Program-made: the position numbers and the translations under genes
The notes under the pieces: model-generated
The model's database searches: none
Told to the model about the DNA's origin: nothing
What the model saw: only the letters and a program-made list of their open reading frames with translations
Origin: Candidatus Macondimonas diazotrophica
GTDB taxonomy: Bacteria > Pseudomonadota > Gammaproteobacteria > UBA5335
Assembly (NCBI RefSeq): GCF_004684205.1
Contig: NZ_SRIO01000001.1
Location: 1-64,000 of the forward strand
Direction of reading: 5' to 3'
Length of the DNA stretch: 64,000 bases
In this document: piece by piece, positions 41,169 through 50,505 of the stretch
Layout of the letters: the number at the start of each line of letters is the position of its first letter
Numbering within the stretch: the first letter of the stretch is position 1

Positions 41169-41256
41169 TGGCGGAGAGAGAGGGATTCGAACCCTCGATA
41201 CGTTTCCGTATACACGATTTCCAGTCGTGCGCCTTCGACCGCTCGGCCATCTCTCC
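41169..41256 (-). tRNA. tRNA-Ser (anticodon GGA)
   Basis: An 88-nt class II tRNA with long variable arm and encoded CCA. Acceptor arms are GGAGAGA and TCTCTCC. The anticodon stem-loop CACGA-CTGGAAA-TCGTG gives GGA. Its 3' end faces the kdp island, the usual attachment side for integrating elements. Confidence 0.97.
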
Positions 41257-41320
41257 GAAATCGACGTTCGCTCGGCTTCGAGCAGGCGCGAAGGTTACCC
41301 CAGCTTCCCGCCCCCTGCAA

Positions 41321-41593
41321 TCATTGTGCGGTCGGCTCCTTGGACGAGAGGTAGACCGGCGGTTCCTCCAGGCAACTCCCATCGGCGCGGCGACGTGCGT
41401 CTCCGCGCGCCTCGCCCGGGGGTCCGCCGGGAATGGCCCAGGGACTGCGCGCGGGAGCTGCGGGCAGCTCAATCTCTGGCCCCGGCCTTGCGGTCAGATG
41501 TGGTTCATCTTTGTCACAGACCGGCTTGGAAGCACACGCGGCGAGCAACATAGCCGGGACCACGAAGATCAGCCGGCGTAACACGGTTAACAT
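41321..41593 (-). CDS. Small lipoprotein downstream of dapA
   Basis: A 90-aa protein with signal peptide and lipobox MLLAACAS, followed by a Pro-rich tail without a clear fold. It overlaps the dapA stop by 7 bp and has AGGA 8 bp upstream of the ATG. In many gammaproteobacteria bamC follows dapA; this one is far too short to be BamC and is left unassigned. Confidence 0.65.
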   Translation of the reverse strand: MLTVLRRLIFVVPAMLLAACASKPVCDKDEPHLTARPGPEIELPAAPARSPWAIPGGPPGEARGDARRRADGSCLEEPPVYLSSKEPTAQ

Positions 41594-42468
41594 AGTGTAA
41601 TTCCTGCGTATTCAAGCGCGTCAGCGACGCGGGAATGACAAGCCGGATCCAGTGGCGTCAATGGCAGCCGGATACCCGGACCCATCAGACCCATGCGCAT
41701 CAGCGCCCATTTGGTGGGAATGGGGTTGCTCTCGATGAACAGATCCCGATGAAGCCGTTCGAGACGGGCGTCGATGGCGCGCGCCGCAGACTCGTCGCCG
41801 GCCAAGGCCGCACGACACATCTGATGCATCAGTTTCGGTGCGACGTTGGCTGTCACCGAGATGTCGCCCTTGGCGCCCGCCAGCATTGCCTCACAGGCAG
41901 TGGCATCGTCGCCCGAATATACGGCAAAATCGGACGGGCAGGCCTGCAACAGGTGACGCATTCGATCAAGATCGCCCGCCGCCTCCTTCAGGCCCACGAC
42001 ATGGGGGACGCCGGCCAATCGCACGGCCGTGTCCGGCTTGAGATCCACGCCCGTCCGGCCGGGCACGTTGTAGAGTATCTGAGGAATGGCCACCGCTTCG
42101 GCAATCGCCCGATGATGACGGTACAACCCTTCCTGGGTTGGCTTGACATAGTACGGGCTGACCAGCAGACAGGCATCGACCCCGGCATCCTTCGCGGCCT
42201 GGGTCAACTCGACGGCTTCGGCAGTGGCATTGGCGCCGGTTCCGGCAATCACCGGAACCCGCCCGCGGACGAGCGCCACCGCTTCGCGGACGAGTGCGCA
42301 ATGCTCGGCAAAGCTGAGTGTAGACGCCTCGCCGGTTGTTCCGGCCACCACGATCCCGTCGGTTCCCGCTTCGATGTGGAATTCGATCAATCGGGCAAAT
42401 GCTTCCCAGTCGATCGCCCCGTCGGCATGCATGGGTGTGGCCAAGGCAACGAGACTGCCCGTAATCAT
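41587..42468 (-). CDS. dapA: 4-hydroxy-tetrahydrodipicolinate synthase
   Basis: A 293-aa aldolase-fold enzyme making the first dedicated lysine/diaminopimelate intermediate. GTTGEASTLSF binds pyruvate, YNVPGRTGVDL contains the catalytic Tyr, and the Schiff-base Lys is in VGLKEAAGDL. The ATG at 42468, with GGAG 8 bp upstream, gives E. coli-like length. Confidence 0.96.
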   Translation of the reverse strand: MITGSLVALATPMHADGAIDWEAFARLIEFHIEAGTDGIVVAGTTGEASTLSFAEHCALVREAVALVRGRVPVIAGTGANATAEAVELTQAAKDAGVDACLLVSPYYVKPTQEGLYRHHRAIAEAVAIPQILYNVPGRTGVDLKPDTAVRLAGVPHVVGLKEAAGDLDRMRHLLQACPSDFAVYSGDDATACEAMLAGAKGDISVTANVAPKLMHQMCRAALAGDESAARAIDARLERLHRDLFIESNPIPTKWALMRMGLMGPGIRLPLTPLDPACHSRVADALEYAGITLC

Positions 42469-42621
42469 GACCGGCTCCAAAAGTAAAGCTTGCGATGTTA
42501 CCCCCCACCGCGCACGGCAACAAGCGCATTTGCATCAGGAGGCCGTATTTCCCGCCCAGCCGCCGATGCGGCAAGGTGCATAATGACCCCCCCACCGCTT
42601 CAGCATCCCGGAGTTTTCGCC

Positions 42622-43107
42622 ATGCCCTTTCCTGAACCTGGTGACTTGATCCCGCCTTTCAACGTCATGGCCACCCAAGGCCTCAAGGTTTCCGAGAAAA
42701 GCCTGAAAGGCAAAATCACCGTGCTGTATTTCTATCCCAAGGACGACACCCCCGGCTGCACGACCGAAGGACAGGACTTCCGCGACCATTTGCCGGCATT
42801 TCAGGAATTGGGCGCCCAGGTGATCGGCGTCAGCCGGGACACCCTGGCGTCCCATGAAAAATTTGGCACGAAGTACGACCTACCTTTCCCGCTGATCGCC
42901 GATATCGATGAGGCTTTATGCCGCATGTTCGAGGTCCTCAAGGAAAAGAATATGTATGGACGCAAAGTGATGGGCGTGGAGCGCAGTACGTTCCTGATTG
43001 ACATGGAAGGGCGCGTCGCGCGCATCTGGCGCAAGGTCAAAGTGGACGGCCATGTGCCGGAGGTGCTCGAGGCGGTCAAGGCCCTTCGGCAGGAGCACAG
43101 CCTATGA
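42622..43107 (+). CDS. bcp: Thioredoxin-dependent peroxiredoxin, Bcp/PrxQ
   Basis: A 161-aa peroxiredoxin. The peroxidatic C46 is in DDTPGCTTEG. The resolving Cys that E. coli Bcp has five residues later is Gln here, so it would act as a 1-Cys type or use another thiol. Divergent from dapA, as often found. Overlaps the next gene by 4 bp. Confidence 0.93.
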   Translation: MPFPEPGDLIPPFNVMATQGLKVSEKSLKGKITVLYFYPKDDTPGCTTEGQDFRDHLPAFQELGAQVIGVSRDTLASHEKFGTKYDLPFPLIADIDEALCRMFEVLKEKNMYGRKVMGVERSTFLIDMEGRVARIWRKVKVDGHVPEVLEAVKALRQEHSL

Positions 43108-44573
43108 CGCCGCCGGTCAGCTCCGCCCGCCGCCGCCGCAGCCGTCCCGAGGACCTGATCGAGGAGTCCCTGCCGGAAGCCGAGCGTACCCGGCTCTATG
43201 TTCTCGATACGAATGTCCTGATGCACGATCCCACCGCATTGTTCCGCTTTGAGGAGCATGGCGTCTTCATTCCCATGGTCGTGCTGGAGGAGCTCGATGC
43301 CGCCAAGAAAGGCACATCGGAAGTCGCCCGCAATGTCCGGCAGGTCAGCCGTTTTCTCGATGAGCTGATGCAGAGCGCCGATCGTCACGCGGTGGTAGCA
43401 GGACTGCCGCTTGTCCGCACGGCCTCATCGGATGCGCCCCAGCGCGATTGTGGCGGGCGCCTGTACTTCCAGACCGAGCCGCTGCCGACCAGCACCATCC
43501 CGGTGACGTTACCCGGACTCAAGCCCGACAACACGCTGCTGGCAACCGTCATGGCCTTGCAGTCGCAGCATCCTGACCGCGAAGTCGTGCTGGTGTCCAA
43601 GGACATCAATCTGCGCATCAAGGCCAGCATCATGGGGCTGTGCGCGGAGGACTACTTCAACGATCAGGTACTGGACGATGCCGATCTGCTTTACCGCGGA
43701 TGGGAGGAGCTGCCGGAGGATTTCTGGAACACCCACAGCAAGGACATGGCCTCCTGGAACGAGAAGGGCCGGACGTTCTACCGGGTCATTGGACCCAAGG
43801 TCGGCAGCTGGACACCCAATCTCTGCCTGTATACGCCAGATGGTGGCTTCGAAGGGATCGTACGCGAAGTAGCCCAGGGTGCGGCCCGCATCGAGATTCT
43901 GCGCAACTACCGCGAGAACGCCATCTGGGGCGTGCACGCCCGCAACCGTGAGCAAAGCTTTGCCTTGAATCTGCTCATGGACCCCGATATCGATTTCGTG
44001 ACGCTGCTGGGTGGCGCGGGCACCGGCAAAACCCTGCTGGCGCTTGCCGCCGGGCTCGCCCAGTGCCTGGAAATGAATCGCTACCGGGAAATTCTCATGA
44101 CTCGGGTGACCATCCCCGTGGGCGAGGACATCGGCTTTTTGCCCGGCACCGAGGAAGAAAAGATGACGCCCTGGATGGGGGCGCTGATGGACAATCTGGA
44201 GGTCTTGACCCATAGCGACGAAGGCGGCGACTGGGGGCGAGCCGCGACTCAGGATTTGCTGGCCCATCGCATCAAGATCCGCTCGCTCAACTTCATGCGC
44301 GGCCGGACTTTCCTGAATCGCTACCTGATCATCGACGAGGCGCAGAACCTCACCGCCAAGCAGATGAAGACCCTGATCACACGAGCGGGCCCCGGCACCA
44401 AGATCGTCTGTCTCGGCAATGTGGCCCAGATCGATACGCCCTACCTGACCGAAACCAGCTCAGGGCTGACTCATGTGGTGGACCGTTTCCGCACCTGGTC
44501 GCACGGCGGACACATCACGCTGGTGCGCGGCGAGCGCTCACGGCTGGCCGACCATGCGGCCGAGATCCTCTGA
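43104..44573 (+). CDS. PhoH-family PIN-domain ATPase
   Basis: A 489-aa protein combining an N-terminal PIN nuclease-like domain (YVLDTNVLMHDPTALF) and a PhoH ATPase. Walker A GGAGTGKTLLALAAG is near residue 303 and Walker B is RYLIIDEAQNL. PhoH2-like proteins couple RNA unwinding and cleavage. It overlaps bcp by ATGA. Confidence 0.94.
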   Translation: MTPPVSSARRRRSRPEDLIEESLPEAERTRLYVLDTNVLMHDPTALFRFEEHGVFIPMVVLEELDAAKKGTSEVARNVRQVSRFLDELMQSADRHAVVAGLPLVRTASSDAPQRDCGGRLYFQTEPLPTSTIPVTLPGLKPDNTLLATVMALQSQHPDREVVLVSKDINLRIKASIMGLCAEDYFNDQVLDDADLLYRGWEELPEDFWNTHSKDMASWNEKGRTFYRVIGPKVGSWTPNLCLYTPDGGFEGIVREVAQGAARIEILRNYRENAIWGVHARNREQSFALNLLMDPDIDFVTLLGGAGTGKTLLALAAGLAQCLEMNRYREILMTRVTIPVGEDIGFLPGTEEEKMTPWMGALMDNLEVLTHSDEGGDWGRAATQDLLAHRIKIRSLNFMRGRTFLNRYLIIDEAQNLTAKQMKTLITRAGPGTKIVCLGNVAQIDTPYLTETSSGLTHVVDRFRTWSHGGHITLVRGERSRLADHAAEIL

Positions 44574-44595
44574 TCGACCCTCGAAACTGAACCAT

Positions 44596-44624
44596 GGCCG
44601 CACCCTGACGTGCAGGGCGCGGCC
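44596..44624 (+). terminator. Hairpin after phoH
   Basis: Arms GGCCGCACCCTG and CAGGGCGCGGCC pair over 12 bp with one mismatch and a 5-nt loop. It is GC-rich and has no clear T-run, 23 bp after the phoH stop. Confidence 0.5.
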
Positions 44625-44743
44625 CTTGGCATGACGGATCACCGTCTTGTCATCGATGCCCTCTCAAGCGCCGTCCGGATCGGTGCCATAATGCCCAGCG
44701 TCGCATTTTCGCAATCGATATTGGCTGACATCAGAGGTGACCC

Positions 44744-45427
44744 ATGAGCATGATCCACTTCGTCGGTGGCGAGAAAGGCGGCGTTGGCAAGTCCGTGATG
44801 GCTCGGTTGCTGTCCCAGTATTTCCTGGATAAGGGCCAGGCCCATACCGGGCTGGATGCCGACCGATCCCATACCACCCTCAGCCGCTACTACCAGGACT
44901 TTACGCAGCCGGTGGACCTGGAACGCTTCGAGGATGCGGACCGCATCATGGAAGCAGCACTCGATGGCGAGCGCGCGGTACTCATCGATCTGCCGGCGCA
45001 AAGCCAGCGCCTGCTGCAGCGCTGGATCGAGGATAACGACGTCCTGTCGCTGTGTGACGAAATGCAGATCCCCGTGGTGTATTGGTATCTGGTGGACGAT
45101 AGCGTCGATTCCGTGCAGCTGATCGAACAGTTCCTGGATGTCCATGGCGAAAAGCTGCGCTGTGTGGCGGTCAAGAATCTAGGCCGCGGATCGGATTTCA
45201 GCGCCATCGAGGCGCTGCCGGCATTACAGTCCCAGATGGCCCTGCCGGCATTGCATGCCGAGACCATGCGCCGCATCGACCGGCGGGAACTCAGCTTCTG
45301 GGCGGCCGCCAACGTGGTTGACGGCGAGGGGCCGCGCATGAGCCTGATGGAGCGCCAGCGCGCCCGCGTCTGGCTGCGTAAGGCTTATGCCAACATCGAT
45401 CAGGTGCTGGCATCCATGCGGCAATAG
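44744..45427 (+). CDS. Orphan ParA/MinD-type ATPase
   Basis: A 227-aa P-loop protein with the deviant Walker A of ParA-like ATPases (GGEKGGVGKSV). A GAGGTG ribosome site is upstream of the ATG. No ParB partner, centromere-like repeats or plasmid genes are near. The DLPAQSQRL segment corresponds to the Walker B region. Mobilisation proteins also look like this, but no relaxase is present; function unknown. Confidence 0.7.
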   Translation: MSMIHFVGGEKGGVGKSVMARLLSQYFLDKGQAHTGLDADRSHTTLSRYYQDFTQPVDLERFEDADRIMEAALDGERAVLIDLPAQSQRLLQRWIEDNDVLSLCDEMQIPVVYWYLVDDSVDSVQLIEQFLDVHGEKLRCVAVKNLGRGSDFSAIEALPALQSQMALPALHAETMRRIDRRELSFWAAANVVDGEGPRMSLMERQRARVWLRKAYANIDQVLASMRQ

Positions 45428-45683
45428 CACTTCCCATCACCCCACGGCAGCCTGACCGAGCTCATCGGCATCACGCGCGCAGCCGGCGGCGGGCGCTTGC
45501 GACCAATCCATGGCCCATACGCAGACCCACCGAAGAGCGCACCCCCAAGTCATGCGCTGATTCAGATCGCTGCTCGTGCGAGACTCGTGCGGATGCGCGG
45601 CGCTGGGCAGCGGGGCACACCCGCCACACCGTTTTCTCGCACGGCGCGGCTTAAAGTCCGCTCCCAAACCAGACTGGACTGAT

Positions 45684-45914
45684 TCACAAGCGCCGGATCA
45701 TGAATCGATGACTGCCGCCCGTCGCCTCACCAGAAACCAGCTGATGTCCGAGGTGCTCGACCAGACTGCGAATTTCCCGGGGCGCATGGGGTGCATCGGT
45801 GGTCAGCGCGAGAATCTGACCCACCGCCATCTGATCGAGCACCTGCTTGGCCCGCAAGACGTAGAACGGTGCCGCCACACCGGATACATCGAATTCCCGA
45901 ATCGGGGCGCTCAT
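45684..45914 (-). CDS. TusA-family protein lacking the catalytic cysteine
   Basis: A 76-aa protein with the TusA/SirA fold pattern: the helix segment PFYVLRAKQVLDQMAVGQ, then LALTTDAPHAPREIRSLVEHLGHQLV. The family's sulfur-carrying Cys before Pro is replaced by Ala15 (GVAAPF). It is divergent from bepA, as PA1006 is next to a bepA homologue in P. aeruginosa. It probably no longer transfers sulfur and may bind a partner instead. Confidence 0.72.
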   Translation of the reverse strand: MSAPIREFDVSGVAAPFYVLRAKQVLDQMAVGQILALTTDAPHAPREIRSLVEHLGHQLVSGEATGGSHRFMIRRL

Positions 45915-46017
45915 GGTAGTTTCTCCTCCGAGTTTTGGGGTGTCTGGAACAATCTATCGGCGCCCATCGTCTAATCTTCGCTTCTGCATCGACCATTTCT
46001 TGTCCCGCGAGGTTTCC

Positions 46018-47481
46018 GTGTCCGCGCGATCCGCCCTGAATCCATTCCGCATCGGTTTGACCTGCCTCGGGCTCGCCGGCCTCCCGATGGCTCTGCCTGC
46101 GGCCAGTTTGTTGCCCGATATGGGCAATAGCGTGGATGAGGTGCTCTCGCCGACGGAGGAAGCCCGGCTTGGAGAAGAGGTCCTGCATCAACTGCGGGCC
46201 ATGAATGCGCTGTTGGACGATCCGCTGTTGGATCGCTATCTGCAATCCCTTGGCCAACGTCTGGTCTCCCAAAGCACGGCGGCCGGAGATCCGTTCCTGT
46301 TTTTTGCTGTGCGGGACAGTCGCATCAACGCCTTTGCCCTGCCCGGCGGTTATGTCGGCGTCAACACCGGACTGATCATCCAGACCCGCAATGAAAGCGA
46401 GCTTGCCGGCGTACTCGCCCATGAAGTCTCCCATGTGTCCCAGCGCCATATCGCGCGGCGCATGGCCGATAGCCGCCAGGCCAACATCCTCACCGGCGCG
46501 GCCATGGTGGCCGCCATTCTGGCCGGCGCGGGCTCCGGCAACCCGCAGATGGTGCAGGGTGCCGTGTCCGCCGGCATGGCCGCAACGGTGCAAAACGCCA
46601 TTTCCTTCACGCTGCAGAATGAAAAGGAAGCAGACCGGATCGGTATGCGGCTTCTGGCGGACGCGGGGTTCGATCCGAACGGCATGCCGAGCTTCTTCGA
46701 GCTGATGGCCCAGCAGAGCCGGTTCTATGAAACCGCCTACAGTGATTTTCTGCGCACCCATCCACTCAGCACCGAGCGCATCAGCGAGGCCACCGACCGC
46801 GCAAGGATGGTCGCTGCTCCGAAGACGCGATCCGCGCCATCGCGAGCGTACCTCCTGATGCGTGCCCGCGCGCGCGCATTGACCGGAGACGACCTGATTG
46901 CCAGTCAGACCGCATTCCGAACCGAGATCGATCGCAGCCAAGGGACGGCGCTGGAAGCGGCCCGGTACGGATTGGGACTGACGCTGCTGCGTCAGGGACA
47001 GCACCCGGCGGCGGTAAACGAATTCACGGCGTTGGTGCGTGATCACCCTGAGATCCCCGAATACCGGCAGGCCCTGGGCGAAGCACAGCAAGCCAACGGC
47101 CAGAATGACGCCGTGCTGGCCACCTACCGGACGGCATTGAATCTATTCCCGGGCGATAGCGTCCTGTCGCTCGGCTATGCCCGCGCGCTCTTGCTCCAAG
47201 GCAAAGCCCAGGATGCCTACACGCAGCTCGAAGCGCTCTCCGCGACGCCGGAAGTGACCGGCCGCCGCCTGCGTCTGCTGGCGCAAGCAGCCGAGGAGTT
47301 GGGCCGAAAAGGCGAAGCCCATGTTTATCTGGGTGAATATCTGGCGTTTCAGGGACAGACGCGGGAAGCCATCACGCAGATGACCTATGCGCTGCAAGAG
47401 CCGGACCTGGACGACATCGAACGCACCCGCGTGGAAAATCGGCGCAAAGCGCTGGCCCGGCGCCTGCGCGCCCAGCGGTGA
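46018..47481 (+). CDS. bepA: Periplasmic M48 metalloprotease with TPR repeats (BepA-like)
   Basis: A 487-aa protein. A GTG start at 46018, with GAGG nearby, gives a signal peptide (LPAASLLPD). The zinc motif H135EVSH139 and a downstream NEKEAD carry the ligands. A C-terminal TPR region follows. BepA degrades stalled LptD and BamA, maintaining outer-membrane assembly. Confidence 0.92.
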   Translation: MSARSALNPFRIGLTCLGLAGLPMALPAASLLPDMGNSVDEVLSPTEEARLGEEVLHQLRAMNALLDDPLLDRYLQSLGQRLVSQSTAAGDPFLFFAVRDSRINAFALPGGYVGVNTGLIIQTRNESELAGVLAHEVSHVSQRHIARRMADSRQANILTGAAMVAAILAGAGSGNPQMVQGAVSAGMAATVQNAISFTLQNEKEADRIGMRLLADAGFDPNGMPSFFELMAQQSRFYETAYSDFLRTHPLSTERISEATDRARMVAAPKTRSAPSRAYLLMRARARALTGDDLIASQTAFRTEIDRSQGTALEAARYGLGLTLLRQGQHPAAVNEFTALVRDHPEIPEYRQALGEAQQANGQNDAVLATYRTALNLFPGDSVLSLGYARALLLQGKAQDAYTQLEALSATPEVTGRRLRLLAQAAEELGRKGEAHVYLGEYLAFQGQTREAITQMTYALQEPDLDDIERTRVENRRKALARRLRAQR

Positions 47482-47527
47482 CCGCGACCCGCGCCGATGC
47501 CGTGATACCCGAACCGGGCTGGGTGGC

Positions 47528-49573
47528 TCAGGCGGCAATCCCGCTGTGGCGCAGCAGGGCCTCGATGGTCGGTTCCCGTCCGCGGAACGCCTCGAACGAG
47601 GCCGCCGCCGGACGCGACCCACCCACTTCCAGGATTTCGCGCAGGAATCGGCGGCCGGTAACCGGATCGAACAGGCCGGCCTCTTCGAACGCGGCAAATG
47701 CGTCGGCCGAGAGCACCTCGGCCCATTTATAGCTGTAGTAGCCCGCCGCGTAGCCGCCCGCAAAGATGTGAGAGAAACTGTTCGGGAAACGATGCCAGGC
47801 CGGCGGATGGATCACCGCAACCTCACGACGCACCGCCTCCAGAATTGCCTGTACACGTCCGCCAGTGGACGGATCGAATGTCCGATGCAGCCGTAGATCG
47901 AACAGCGAAAACTCGATCTGACGCACGAACTGCATCCCCATCTGGAAATTGCGCGCATCGATCATCCGTTGGAACAAGCTGTCCGGCAGCGGCTCACCGG
48001 TTTCAACATGGCCGCTGATGAGGTCCAACACGTCTCGCTGCCAGGCCCAGTTCTCCATGAATTGGCTGGGCAGCTCGACAGCGTCCCATTCCACGCCATG
48101 GATTCCCGACACCGGCAGGTGATCGACTTCGGTCAGCAGGTGATGCAGTCCGTGCCCGAACTCGTGAAAGAGCGTCAGCACTTCGTCATGCGTCAACAGG
48201 GCGGCCTGCTGTCCGACCGGCGGGGTAAAGTTGCCGACGATGAACGCCACCGGGAGTTGCACGGTCTGGCCAATCCGGCGACGGCTCACCGCATCGGCCA
48301 TCCAGGCGCCGCCGCGCTTTTCCGGACGAGCGTAAAGGTCGAGGTAGACGTGACCACGCGGGTGTCCCTGCGCATCCCGCAGCGCATACAGCTGCACCTG
48401 CGGGTGCCAGCGCTCGGTGGTTTCGACCGGTTCGAAATGCACGCCGAACAGTCGGCCGATCAGACTGAACAGCCCGTCGATCACCCTCGGCGCAGGAAAA
48501 TAGGGCCGCAACTCTTCCTCGGACAAGCGATGACGCGCCAGCCGCAGTTTTTCGCTCCAATAGGCCACGTCCCAAGGCTCCAGCGTGAAATCATCGCTCG
48601 ACCGGCTTTTGGCAAACTGCGCCAGTTCGTTGCGCTCGGCTTCCGCCACAGGGCGCGCGCGCGCCGCAAGGTCGAGCAGAAAACCTTCGACGCTGTCGAC
48701 ATCGGGCGCCATCTTGGTAGCCAGTGACTCCTCGGCATAGTTCGCAAATCCGAGCATCTGTGCGGCTTCGTGGCGCAGCGCGAGAATCTGATCGATCAAC
48801 AGTGCGTTGTCCCAGCGCCTCGCATGCGGACCCTGATCCGAGGCGCGGGTGGCGTAGGCGGTATAGACCTCGCGGCGCAGTTCGCGATCATCCGCGTAGG
48901 TCATCACCGCCAGATAGGACGGGCCCTGCAGGGTCACCAGATACCCCTCCAGTCCCTGATGAGCGGCGTTTTGGGCCAATTGATCCAGCGCCGAAGCCGG
49001 CAGCCCCGCCAGCGCCGAAGCATCGGTGAGATGCCGTGTCCAAGCGTTGGTTGCATCGAGGATGTTCTCGCTGAACTTGTTCGATGCCAAGGAGAGTGCT
49101 TGCACGATTTCCTTGAACCGGGCTTTCTGCTCCATGGGCAAGGCCACGCCGGCAAGCCGGAAATCGCGCAGGGCATTGTCGATCACGCGGCGCTGTGCGG
49201 CATCCAACCCCAATTCGTCGGCCTGATCCGCCAGGGACTGATAGGCCTGATAGAGCGCTTCGTTCTGCCCCACCTCAGTGGCATAAGCGCTGAGCAGGGG
49301 CAGGCAGGCGTTGTAGGCTTCACGCCAGGCCGGGCTGTCGCACACCGCGCTCAAGTGGCTCACCGGCGCAAACGCACGCTCCAGCGCATCTTCATGCGAC
49401 TCGAGCGAGTCGACCAGATTTTCCCACGTGTAAGGACCGCCCGCGGCGAGACGCTCGGCCAAGGCTTGGCGATTGGCCTCGATGAGCTGCCGAACCGCTG
49501 GTTCGGCATGTTCGGGGCGAATGCGCGAAAAAGGCGGTAGTCCGGAAAGACCAAGCAGTGGATTATCATTCAT
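47528..49573 (-). CDS. prlC: Oligopeptidase A (M3 family)
   Basis: A 681-aa cytosolic zinc peptidase that degrades short peptides, including cleaved signal peptides. Zinc motif HEFGHGLHHLL is present with downstream Glu in WDAVELPSQFMENW. Length matches E. coli OpdA (680). It converges with bepA. A decayed copy of its N-terminal part lies at about 51195-51405. Confidence 0.96.
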   Translation of the reverse strand: MNDNPLLGLSGLPPFSRIRPEHAEPAVRQLIEANRQALAERLAAGGPYTWENLVDSLESHEDALERAFAPVSHLSAVCDSPAWREAYNACLPLLSAYATEVGQNEALYQAYQSLADQADELGLDAAQRRVIDNALRDFRLAGVALPMEQKARFKEIVQALSLASNKFSENILDATNAWTRHLTDASALAGLPASALDQLAQNAAHQGLEGYLVTLQGPSYLAVMTYADDRELRREVYTAYATRASDQGPHARRWDNALLIDQILALRHEAAQMLGFANYAEESLATKMAPDVDSVEGFLLDLAARARPVAEAERNELAQFAKSRSSDDFTLEPWDVAYWSEKLRLARHRLSEEELRPYFPAPRVIDGLFSLIGRLFGVHFEPVETTERWHPQVQLYALRDAQGHPRGHVYLDLYARPEKRGGAWMADAVSRRRIGQTVQLPVAFIVGNFTPPVGQQAALLTHDEVLTLFHEFGHGLHHLLTEVDHLPVSGIHGVEWDAVELPSQFMENWAWQRDVLDLISGHVETGEPLPDSLFQRMIDARNFQMGMQFVRQIEFSLFDLRLHRTFDPSTGGRVQAILEAVRREVAVIHPPAWHRFPNSFSHIFAGGYAAGYYSYKWAEVLSADAFAAFEEAGLFDPVTGRRFLREILEVGGSRPAAASFEAFRGREPTIEALLRHSGIAA

Positions 49574-49929
49574 GCACAGCGGATTCCTGATACGTTTTCT
49601 TCAAGCGGGTGACCATCGCATCACTCTAGCATCGCTGGGTCTCCCCGCCCATCCGGCAGTGCTGAACGGGCAATGCGAGCTGCACCCACCGGGACGGCGT
49701 TCGCGAGAAGATGCCGCGGCCGCCGCCGGTGACCTCATTCGACGCGGCCATGATGGAACGAAAGTGCGACGCCGATCGGGGTCACGGCCTTCGTCAGTCC
49801 ACCGAAGCGAAGTCGTTCTGTTGCGGAACTCGACCTGATTTCGGCCTGAACACCATGTGTCACACCGGCCACTTTCGTATGGATTCAGAACAGACCGGAC
49901 CCGTCCCATCCGCTTCGCTTAATCGCCGC
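49574..49929. other. Gap of about 350 bp without a recognisable gene
   Basis: Between prlC and the GNAT gene. Reading frames here are short and have no family features. No hairpin or tRNA is evident. Confidence 0.4.
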
Positions 49930-50505
49930 TTATCGGGGGTCGCGCCACATGATCCACAACGTCGGCGCATGACCCGTAAAGCGAATTTCGTCGATGACCC
50001 TGAATCCATGGCCTAGGTAGAACTTCAGGTTTTCTTCCCGGGAGTTCTCCAGATAAGCAGGCACCCGCGCTTCATCGCATCTTTCCAGAACCGCTTTCAT
50101 CAGGGCAGTCCCCACGCCCTGGCCTTGAAACTGACGGCGGGCACCAATGGCAAAAAGATAGTAATGCGGGGCTTCTGGATGCAGCCTCTCTGTCTTGTTT
50201 CCGCTGATTGCGAGCCGGATCATCGCCAGCGGACCGATCAACTTGAGCATCCTGAAGACGTTGACGAGGGTAAACGGCCACTTCAGCCGCTCACCCGGCC
50301 CCAGCCACGCCGCTGCGCCCTCTCCGCCTTCGGTCATGTAGCAACAACCGCGGGGCAAAAAAACCGGTAGCGTGACATCGAACATCAAGCGAACGAAGCC
50401 CGGCTTGTCCGAGATCCAGTTCATGATGGGATCATCACGAAACGCCTCTGCCAGAATCCCGATAGCGTCCGCTTTATCATTCATATCGATCGAACGAACA
50501 CGCAT
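49930..50505 (-). CDS. GNAT-family N-acetyltransferase
   Basis: A 191-aa enzyme. The acetyl-CoA loop QFQGQGVGTAL and the C-terminal ENSREENLKFYLGHGF block identify the fold. The start at 50505 has GAGG 8 bp upstream. It resembles family members annotated as ribosomal or small-molecule acetyltransferases; substrate unknown. Confidence 0.85.
   Translation of the reverse strand: MRVRSIDMNDKADAIGILAEAFRDDPIMNWISDKPGFVRLMFDVTLPVFLPRGCCYMTEGGEGAAAWLGPGERLKWPFTLVNVFRMLKLIGPLAMIRLAISGNKTERLHPEAPHYYLFAIGARRQFQGQGVGTALMKAVLERCDEARVPAYLENSREENLKFYLGHGFRVIDEIRFTGHAPTLWIMWRDPR

Noticed and set aside
41321-41593. The lipoprotein after dapA as BamC
   Set aside because: Only 90 residues, with no helix-grip domain; shares merely location and a lipobox.
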